NCBI GenBank assembly: GCA_948805675.1
Contig: CAQIBN010000017.1
Span: 1 to 25,775, forward strand
Reading direction: 5' to 3'
Length of the DNA stretch: 25,775 nt
Origin: an uncultured Clostridia bacterium
Lineage (GTDB): Bacteria > Bacillota > Clostridia > TANB77 > CAG-508
The notes below the pieces were generated by a model. It was given only the letters and a program-made list of their open reading frames with translations, was not told the DNA's origin and did not search any database. Both the position numbers and the translations under genes were made by a program. Shown here one piece after another: positions 15,670 through 22,233 of this stretch; within the stretch, counting starts at the first letter, position 1; every line of letters starts with the position of its first letter.

Positions 15670-16728
15670 CTACTTCTTTCTATTATAAAAAACATATCCT
15701 CCACCAAGTGCAATTAAAACTAAAACAATTGGAACATATATATTCTTACCTGTTTTAGGTAATTTACTAGGTTTTTCTTGTTTAACTTCTTCTTTATTTT
15801 CTACTTTATTTGTTTCATTTGTATTACCTGGAACTTGAGTTTCAGTATTTTCAGGTGTATTTACTGGAGGAACTACTTGAGATGTAGTTTCTACAGCAGT
15901 AAACCCAAAAGACTTCTGAGCAATAACTGTATCTGAATTATCTCTATCTATTAATTTTAAAGTTATTGTATAATCCCCTGCATCACTAAAAATTGCTTTT
16001 GTTTGTAAATCTACAGAAACATCTTTTCCACCTATTTTATAACCTTGTGCATCTCCAAATCCACTTTGAATAATATCTTGTTCAAGTCCTGTATTATTAA
16101 CTGCTAATAGTTTAACTGTAGCTCCTTGTGGAGAACTTGCTTCTGCTACTAATCTTGCATGTTCATAGTAACGTCCCATTGTAGAAAAATAAGAAAGTGT
16201 CATTGCCTTTTCTTCTTGTTTTATAATATCTCCCACATGTTGTAATTTAAAAGAATAATCTACATATGCTGGTTCTACTGTAACATTTTTTACAATAGGA
16301 ACAGTTATATCATCAAAAGTTACAGATGCATCTGAATTTGCTAGTCCTTCCCCAGTAACCATAAACTCTGTTGGGTTTGATGTAGTAATATTTGCTTTTG
16401 CTTTAAATGTAACACTCATATTATTTCTTGGACTTGTTCCTCCTGATACATCATAAAAAGTTACTATTACTTTATCACCTGTATCATTTGCTGTTCCACC
16501 TTCTACTTTTACATATTCAAAAATATTATTATCATAAGAAATTTTGAATGTATATGCTCCTAATTGTTGTCCAAATCCAATTGTCAATTTAACTTCTTCT
16601 GATGGGGTTATTGTTTGTTTATCAACTTGTACATTAATAGTATCTAATGTTACTGCATAACTTTTGCCAGACAAAATAAGTAATGCTATTAATGTTAATA
16701 TAGTAAAAATACTAATTAATTTTTTCAT
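15670..16728 (-). CDS. LPKTG-anchored cohesin-like surface protein
   Basis: A 352-aa wall protein. A signal peptide (1-25) is followed by a cohesin-like domain (about 28-150; GAYTFKISYDNNIFEYVKVE, VIVTFYDVSGG, NNMSVTFKAKA). A second beta-rich region follows (about 160-282, ending FSDAGDYTITLKLIDRDN), then a Pro/Asn/Glu/Lys linker and a sortase signal: LPKTG (323-327), a hydrophobic helix and NRKK. It should be covalently attached to peptidoglycan by the adjacent sortase. The cohesin fold suggests docking of dockerin-bearing enzymes such as the nearby glucosaminidase (inference). AGGAGG stands just before the ATG. It contains no CGG. Confidence 0.88.
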   Translation of the reverse strand: MKKLISIFTILTLIALLILSGKSYAVTLDTINVQVDKQTITPSEEVKLTIGFGQQLGAYTFKISYDNNIFEYVKVEGGTANDTGDKVIVTFYDVSGGTSPRNNMSVTFKAKANITTSNPTEFMVTGEGLANSDASVTFDDITVPIVKNVTVEPAYVDYSFKLQHVGDIIKQEEKAMTLSYFSTMGRYYEHARLVAEASSPQGATVKLLAVNNTGLEQDIIQSGFGDAQGYKIGGKDVSVDLQTKAIFSDAGDYTITLKLIDRDNSDTVIAQKSFGFTAVETTSQVVPPVNTPENTETQVPGNTNETNKVENKEEVKQEKPSKLPKTGKNIYVPIVLVLIALGGGYVFYNRKK

Positions 16729-16846
16729 TTAAAAATCCTCCTTTTTTTGTTTTATATTTCTAGTATGATAAATTTTTAAACTTATTATGTATTAATTATT
16801 TTTACAATTTTTTCTTATCAATTTTTTGTTCTAAAACTGGAAAAAG

Positions 16847-16873
16847 ACATAACAGAAATTTTTTCCATTATGT
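16847..16873 (-). terminator. Terminator for the V-ATPase operon
   Basis: A 12-bp stem with two G-T pairs (16847-16858 with 16862-16873) and a 3-base loop is followed on the minus strand by CTTTTTCC, about 115 bases past the ntpD stop. The plus-strand side also has long T-runs. Confidence 0.6.
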
Positions 16874-16986
16874 TTTTTATTTTTTATATATTAAATTCAA
16901 TTTAATGTTATTGCATATGGTAATTTTTTCATAGATAATATCTTTTTTTGTAACTATTTTTTTAATTTTACACAATGCTTTTAGAC

Positions 16987-17601
16987 TTATTTCTTTTTCT
17001 TCATAACCTTTTGTCTTGCAAACTCTTCCATTTCCATTTCATCTAATATCTCACTAATTTTCTGTGCTATTTTTTCATCTTTCGGAATAATTACCTGTTC
17101 TAATGCATTAGCTCTTCTCTCAACTTTTTCAATACTTATTTGTAATCTAAGTATTGTTGTTTCTACTCTAGCTAATTTAACTAAATATTCTTTTACATGT
17201 ATAAATTTAGATATCGCTTCATCTACTGCAGAAGTAGTATTATATAATCCATAATTGATTTCTGGCTTTATCTCACTTTTTAGTATAACTGATGGTATTT
17301 GTGCACCCATAACTGTGACATATTTTATATCTAAACTATTATCTTGTTTAATTCCATTTGCAATACTAACCATTTCCTCAATACCAATATCTACATTTGC
17401 ATTTCTTAATGATTCAAAAGCATCTATTAATAAATCTTCTCCATATCTTTTAAGCTCTTCTTGTTCTTCCATGTATTTGTCTATTTCTCGCTTAAGAATC
17501 ATCTTTTTTTGTTCTAACAATTTTCTACCTTGTTTTGATTGTTTAATAAAACTTTTTAATTTTATTAAATTATTTTTTGTTGGTAAATCACGTATTCCCA
17601 T
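16987..17601 (-). CDS. ntpD: V-type ATPase subunit D
   Basis: About 204 aa from the ATG at 17601. It starts MGIRDLPTKNNLIKLKSFIK, the D-subunit signature PTKxNLIxLK, with long N- and C-terminal coiled helices (KLARVETTILRLQISIEKVE near the end). Subunit D is the central rotor shaft that turns inside the A3B3 head. AGGTGA lies about ten bases upstream; a GTG at 17616 overlaps that site and is less likely. It is the last gene of the operon, 24 bases after ntpB. Confidence 0.92.
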   Translation of the reverse strand: MGIRDLPTKNNLIKLKSFIKQSKQGRKLLEQKKMILKREIDKYMEEQEELKRYGEDLLIDAFESLRNANVDIGIEEMVSIANGIKQDNSLDIKYVTVMGAQIPSVILKSEIKPEINYGLYNTTSAVDEAISKFIHVKEYLVKLARVETTILRLQISIEKVERRANALEQVIIPKDEKIAQKISEILDEMEMEEFARQKVMKKKK

Positions 17602-17625
17602 TTTCTCTTTTATCACCTTACTTTG

Positions 17626-18960
17626 CTACAATTTATTTAATTCTTCCTCTGGCAATATTTTTAATAACTCTAAAGCTAAATCTAAACTTGCATAAATTGT
17701 TCTTGTTTCATATAAATCCTGATTAATAAATTTTTCTTCAAAAGCTTTTCCAAATTCTAGATATTTTTTATCTACAAAGCTCAAATCTGATTCTCCAAGT
17801 ACTTTCGCTAAAGCTCTAACTTCTTGTACTTTAGAATATGATGTAAATATTTGATCTGCAATTTTTATATGATTATCTCTAGTAAACCCTTCTCCAACAC
17901 CATCTTTCATTAATCTTGATAATGAATCTAATATATTAATTGGAGGTGAAATTCCTTTTTGATATAACTCCCTACTTAAAACAATTTGTCCTTCTGTAAT
18001 ATATCCTGTAATATCAGGAATCGGATGTGATATATCGTCATTTGGCATTGTTAAAATAGGAATTTGTGTAATTGTTCCTTTTCTTCCTTTAATTTGACCT
18101 GCTCTTTCATAAATAGAAGCTAAATCACTATATAAATAACCTGGATAACCTTTTCTACTTGGTATCTCTCCTTTTAATGTAGAAATTTCTCTTAAAGATT
18201 CTGCATATGCAGTCATATCTGTAAGAACTACTAAAACTTGCATACCTAAATCAAAAGCTAAATATTCTGCACAGGTTAAAGCAATCTTTGGAGTTAATAT
18301 TCTTTCTATAGCAGAATCACTAGATAAATTTTGAAACATTACAACTTTTGATAATACTCCATTTTCCTCAAAACTTTTCTTAAAATACTCTGCTGTTTCA
18401 TATTCTGCACCCATAAGACCAAAAACGACTGCGAAATCCCCACTATCATTAATATTTGCTTGTCTTATAATTTTTTCAGTTAATTCATTATGATTCATTC
18501 CACTTCCAGAAAAAATAGGTAATTTTTGTCCTCTAATTAATGTCATTAGTACATCGATAGAAGAAATTCCTGTTTGAATATAATTTTTTGGATACTCTCT
18601 TGCTATTGGATTAATTGGTTTTGAATTAATATCCCTTCTTACATCTGGCTTAATTTCTCCTAGTTCATCTATTGGTTTACTTGTCCCATTAAAAACTCTA
18701 CCTAACATTTGTTTAGATAAATCTATCATTAGTGGTGTTCCCATAAATTCAGTTTTTATATCTTTAGAATTCATTCCAGTTGTACTTTCATATACTTGTA
18801 TTGTTGTAATATCTTTATCTAATCTAATAACATCTCCTATTCTCTTTTCTCCATTTTTTAACTCTATAACTACTTGTTCTTCAAAAACAATATTTTTTGG
18901 TGTCTTTATAAAAACTAGTGGACCATTTATTTCTTCTAGTCCTATATATTGTACTTTCAA
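17626..18960 (-). CDS. ntpB: V-type ATPase subunit B
   Basis: About 444 aa, normal for the non-catalytic B subunit, which alternates with A in the head and regulates nucleotide binding. Seen motifs are MLGRVFNGTSKPIDELGEI, LIRGQKLPIFSGSGMNHNEL (replacing a P-loop, as expected for B), FGLMGAEYETAEYF, TDMTAYAESLREIS and YPGYLYSDLASIYERAG. The start is TTG at 18960 because AGGTGA lies five bases before it; the GTG at 18969 is inside that site. The gene is intact, with no in-frame CGG; a CCG (Pro) codon near 18018 is read normally. Confidence 0.95.
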   Translation of the reverse strand: MKVQYIGLEEINGPLVFIKTPKNIVFEEQVVIELKNGEKRIGDVIRLDKDITTIQVYESTTGMNSKDIKTEFMGTPLMIDLSKQMLGRVFNGTSKPIDELGEIKPDVRRDINSKPINPIAREYPKNYIQTGISSIDVLMTLIRGQKLPIFSGSGMNHNELTEKIIRQANINDSGDFAVVFGLMGAEYETAEYFKKSFEENGVLSKVVMFQNLSSDSAIERILTPKIALTCAEYLAFDLGMQVLVVLTDMTAYAESLREISTLKGEIPSRKGYPGYLYSDLASIYERAGQIKGRKGTITQIPILTMPNDDISHPIPDITGYITEGQIVLSRELYQKGISPPINILDSLSRLMKDGVGEGFTRDNHIKIADQIFTSYSKVQEVRALAKVLGESDLSFVDKKYLEFGKAFEEKFINQDLYETRTIYASLDLALELLKILPEEELNKL

Positions 18961-19017
18961 TTTGTTCACCTCTTTATTTTTTAGGAGTATTTGTTGTTAC
19001 TTATGATGAAAATAATA

Positions 19018-20796
19018 TTATATATGTTCTTCATACTCTTCTTCAATCTTCTTGAAATTACTTTTTATTTTAGTATTAATTTTATCAAACTTTACTAATT
19101 CTTCATTTCTAATTTCAAACTTTAATCTTGTATATTCATCAAAAAAACCTAGTTTCTTAATTTCTGAAAGTGGAATTCCTTTTTCGATTAATTTTAAAGA
19201 TTTCTCATATAGTAATATAACTGTTTGCATCATTTTATACTGCTTTTTTATTGGTACAGCTGTATCTATTAGATTTAATGCACTTTGCTGAAGAAAACCT
19301 ATACGAATTATTCGGGCAATTTCTATAATTAATTTTTTATTTTCAGATAATACATCTTGTCCAACAACCCTAGCAATTTCTAGTAATTCATTTTCTTCTG
19401 CCAAAATCTTTACAATTTTTTGTCTAATATCTAAAAATTCTGGCTCCACATTTTCTTCATACCAATTTTGCAATGTAGAAACATATTCACTATAACTTAC
19501 ATTCCAATCCACTGCTGGATAATGTCTTGAATAGGCAAGCTCTCTATTTAATCCCCAAAAAGTGTGTACAAATCTTTTTGTGTTTTGTGTAACTGGTTCT
19601 GAAAAATCAGAACCTTGTGGTGAAACAGCTCCAATAATTGTAACAGAACCAAGCATACCATTATAACTATTAACAAGTCCTGCTCTTCCATAAAATTCAG
19701 ATAATCTTGATGGTAAATAAGATGGAAAACCTTCTTCTGCTGGCATTTCTTCTAATCTTCCTGAAATTTCTCTTAAGGCTTCTGCCCATCTTGAAGTAGA
19801 ATCTGCCATTACAGCTACATGATATCCCATATCTCTATAATATTCTGCAATTGTAATTCCTGTGTATATTGATGCTTCTCTTGCTGCAACTGGCATATTA
19901 GAAGTATTTGCAATTAAAACAGTTCTTTCAATCATTGGTCTACCTGTTTTAGGATCTGTTAATTTTGGAAATTCCTCTAATACATCTGTCATTTCATTTC
20001 CACGCTCTCCACAACCAATATATACAATAATATCTGCATTACTCCATTTTGCAAATTGATGTTGAAGCATTGTTTTTCCAGTTCCAAATCCTCCTGGAAT
20101 CATTCCGCATACCACCTTTAGCAATAGGAAACATTGTATCTATTACTCTTTGTCCTGTTAATAATGGCTCTTTTGTAATTAATCTTTCTTTATATCCTCT
20201 AGGTACTCGTACTGGGCATTTTTGAACCATTGTAATTTCAAATATCTCTCCATCTTTTGTTTTAACTTTTGCAAGTACATCTGTTACTTTATAATTTCCT
20301 TCAGGTACAATCCAAATTAATTCACCTTGCAGACCAGAACCATTCATTATTTTATTTACAATAAGTCTAGTTTCTTGTACTTGTCCTATAATAGTATTTT
20401 TTATAATAGTTTCTCCTACTAACACAGTTGGAACAAAATGCCATAATTCTTCTAAATTAATTGCATTTATTCCGATTAGTTCCTCTTTTTATAAAATCTC
20501 CTTCTTTGTTTCTTAATTCTCCGAAGTGGTCTTTGTATACCATCAAAAATATTCCCCATAATTCCTGGTCCTAATAAAACAGATAAAGGCTCTTCTTTAC
20601 TTACAACTTCTTCTCCAATACCTAGGCCAGTTGTATTATCATACACTTGAATTGTAGCTGTATCTTGCTTTATTTTTATTACATCTCCTAGTATTTGTTC
20701 TTTTCCAATATATACTATATCATGCATAGCAAAATCTCCATCACCTTTTGCTAATATTACTGGTCCATTAATAGAAACAATCTCTTTTTTTTGCAA
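19018..20796 (-). CDS. ntpA: V-type ATPase catalytic subunit A, three +1 frameshifts
   Basis: Skipping one base at 20523, 20474 and 20107 gives a continuous A subunit of about 591 aa, the normal size (about 590). It is the ATP-hydrolysing subunit. Seen motifs are SINGPVILAKGDGDFAM, LLGPGIMGNIFDGIQRPL, WHFVPT, the P-loop PGGFGTGKT (Lys about 240), GCGERGNEMTDVLEEFP, TSNMPVAAREASIYTG and MADSTSRWAEALREISGRLE. All these are intact but lie in three different frames. Each frame change is at an in-frame CGG (codons 92, 108 and 230 from the chosen start). Unshifted translation stops just after the first site. The start is TTG at 20796 behind AGGTGA; a GTG at 20808 is inside that site. Confidence 0.9.
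20105..20107 (-). other. Recoding site 3: in-frame CGG (CGGA) in ntpA
   Basis: ATG CGG AAT becomes ATG (C) GGA ATG ATT, reading FPIAKGGMGMIPGGFGTGKT across the junction. It lies seven codons before the P-loop lysine region, so no active A subunit can form without the shift. Confidence 0.85.
20472..20474 (-). other. Recoding site 4: in-frame CGG (CGGA) in ntpA
   Basis: AAT CGG AAT AAA becomes AAT (C) GGA ATA AAT, reading IKRGTNGINAINLEELWHF. It is in frame only after the shift at 20523 has already occurred. Confidence 0.85.
20521..20523 (-). other. Recoding site 5: in-frame CGG (CGGA) in ntpA
   Basis: CTT CGG AGA becomes CTT (C) GGA GAA, reading DGIQRPLGELRNKEGDFIKR, matching the A-subunit pattern DGIQRPL...GDFI.RG. 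Site 4 follows only 16 codons later. Confidence 0.85.
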
Positions 20797-20809
20797 AATA
20801 TTATTCACC

Positions 20810-21374
20810 TCAATTTCTTTTGTTTACATTTTCTTCAATTGAATTTTTTAATGTATTATCAATAAATACATTTTTGTTTTCTAATATAAGTCCACCTATA
20901 AACTTATCCTCTATTATTTTACATTCAATACCATACTTAATTTTAATTTTTTCACTATATCTATCATAATCTTTTTTTATAATTCCAATAATTGTATTAT
21001 GTGTTATATTAACTTTTTCTAAAGTTTCTTTTAATGTATAAAAAAAGAAATCCTCATATAATGATGTATCCAACATCTTGCTAATACACATCTGTGTTTG
21101 TTTTATTAATTCTTGTTTTTGCTTATTTATGGTATCTATTATATTCTTTTTTTGTTCTAATTCATAAGAATAAATTTGTTTATAAAATTCTTTTTCTAAT
21201 TTTTCACATTTTTTCTGATATGTGGATTCTTGCTTTCCGTGTATATTCTTCTATATCTTGTGTTATTTGTTTTTGTATTTCTTCTTTTATTTTAATTTCA
21301 AGTTCTTGTTTTTCTTGATTTATCAATCTTTCACAACTTAGTTTTAATTCTTTCTTTTTAGCTTGTGTATTCAT
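20810..21374 (-). CDS. ntpE: V-type ATPase subunit E, +1 frameshift
   Basis: With one base skipped at 21239 this gives 187 aa, typical for the peripheral-stalk E subunit. The N-terminal two thirds is a Lys/Glu/Gln-rich coiled coil, which pairs with the G-like subunit. The C-terminal domain (KMLDTSLYEDFFFYTLKETL, then YGIECKIIEDKFIGGLIL) binds the A/B head. GGLILENKN near the C-terminus is the E-subunit hallmark (GGxxL). Codon 46 is CGG; unshifted translation ends about 13 codons later. AGGTGA precedes the ATG at 21374. It starts 14 bases after ntpF, and ntpA follows at once. Confidence 0.85.
21237..21239 (-). other. Recoding site 6: in-frame CGG (CGGA) in ntpE
   Basis: ACA CGG AAA GCA becomes ACA (C) GGA AAG CAA, reading EEYTGKQESTYQKKCEKLEK and keeping the coiled-coil composition up to the C-terminal domain. 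Confidence 0.82.
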
Positions 21375-21388
21375 TTTATCACCTATCT

Positions 21389-21622
21389 TTAAATAACCAC
21401 AACAAGTGGTGTTTTTCTTTTCTCTTTTATTTCTTCTATCTTTTGTTTTGACTGTTCATATACTTGTTTTGATACAACTAAAATTCCTATATTTTCTTGT
21501 TTTAAAACTTCATCAATTTTATTATCTATTTTTTCCTTTTCATTCAAAACTATTGAAGATATACCTGCAAGTTTTAATCCAACTGCACTATCAATATCAT
21601 CTAAAATAGAATATATTATCAT
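21389..21622 (-). CDS. ntpF: V-type ATPase subunit F (short)
   Basis: A 77-aa protein with the F-subunit plan: LDDIDSAVGLKLAGI at the start, IGILVVSKQVYEQSKQKIEE in the middle and a final TPLVVVI strand. F sits on the central stalk with D. Most F subunits are about 100 aa; this one lacks the usual C-terminal tail after the last strand. AAGGAGT precedes the ATG by eight bases. It lies 12 bases after ntpK and 14 before ntpE. Confidence 0.85.
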   Translation of the reverse strand: MIIYSILDDIDSAVGLKLAGISSIVLNEKEKIDNKIDEVLKQENIGILVVSKQVYEQSKQKIEEIKEKRKTPLVVVI

Positions 21623-21634
21623 TTTTTTACTCCT

Positions 21635-21979
21635 TTAGACTTTACTTAATATCATAATAGCAACAATTAAACCATAAATTGCAATACCTTCTGCAAGACC
21701 TGCAAAAATTACTGTTTTTCCAAGTAATCCTGGATTTTCACTAATAGCTCCAACTGCACTAGAAGCAACAACAGCTACTGCAATTCCAGAACCAATAGCT
21801 GCAAGACCTACTGCTAAAGCTGCTGCAATTAAACTAGTTCCTTTATCTGTGCTTTCATTTTGCTCTGCTACCACTTCATTTGTACCTATATCTGTAGCAT
21901 AAGAATTATTTATAATTCCTCCCAAAAACATTACTCCTAATATTATAAAAAATACACTTCCTAAAATCTTGTTTAACAT
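21635..21979 (-). CDS. ntpK: V-type ATPase proteolipid subunit K (c ring)
   Basis: A 114-aa protein. A signal-like hydrophobic segment (about 5-29) and a short polar loop are followed by a two-helix hairpin: SLIAAALAVGLAAIGSGIAVAVVASSAVGAI, a NPG turn, and VIFAGLAEGIAIYGLIVAIMIL with the ion-carrying Glu97. It forms the rotating membrane ring. The Gln residues that mark Na+-coupled c subunits are not seen, so the ion cannot be decided but H+ is possible. AAAGGAACG precedes the ATG. A strong hairpin and a 250-base gap separate it from ntpI, perhaps to raise its output, since many copies are needed. Confidence 0.92.
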   Translation of the reverse strand: MLNKILGSVFFIILGVMFLGGIINNSYATDIGTNEVVAEQNESTDKGTSLIAAALAVGLAAIGSGIAVAVVASSAVGAISENPGLLGKTVIFAGLAEGIAIYGLIVAIMILSKV

Positions 21980-22002
21980 AATTCTTCGTTCCTTTCTTTT
22001 TG

Positions 22003-22039
22003 AAAATTGTCAATATGGTCAAGGCATTTTGACAATTTT
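22003..22039 (-). promoter_or_regulatory. 11-bp perfect hairpin upstream of ntpK
   Basis: AAAATTGTCAA (22003-22013) and TTGACAATTTT (22029-22039) flank a 15-base loop, directly before the ntpK ribosome binding site. It could stabilise a processed ntpK message or act in translation. Nothing else was seen in the 21980-22233 gap. Confidence 0.55.
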
Positions 22040-22233
22040 GTAATTTTACCTTTCTATATATAATTATCTTAAAATTAATAACATATTTTTTAAATTCTTT
22101 CCAAACATAAAATTTTCATATTCACACAAACCTTATATTATTCCACCTAGTATGTCTTCTGTGGTTTAATATATTCTATTTAAAAACTGCACTTTAAAAT
22201 ATAACCCATAAACTAAAATATTATAAGAAACCT

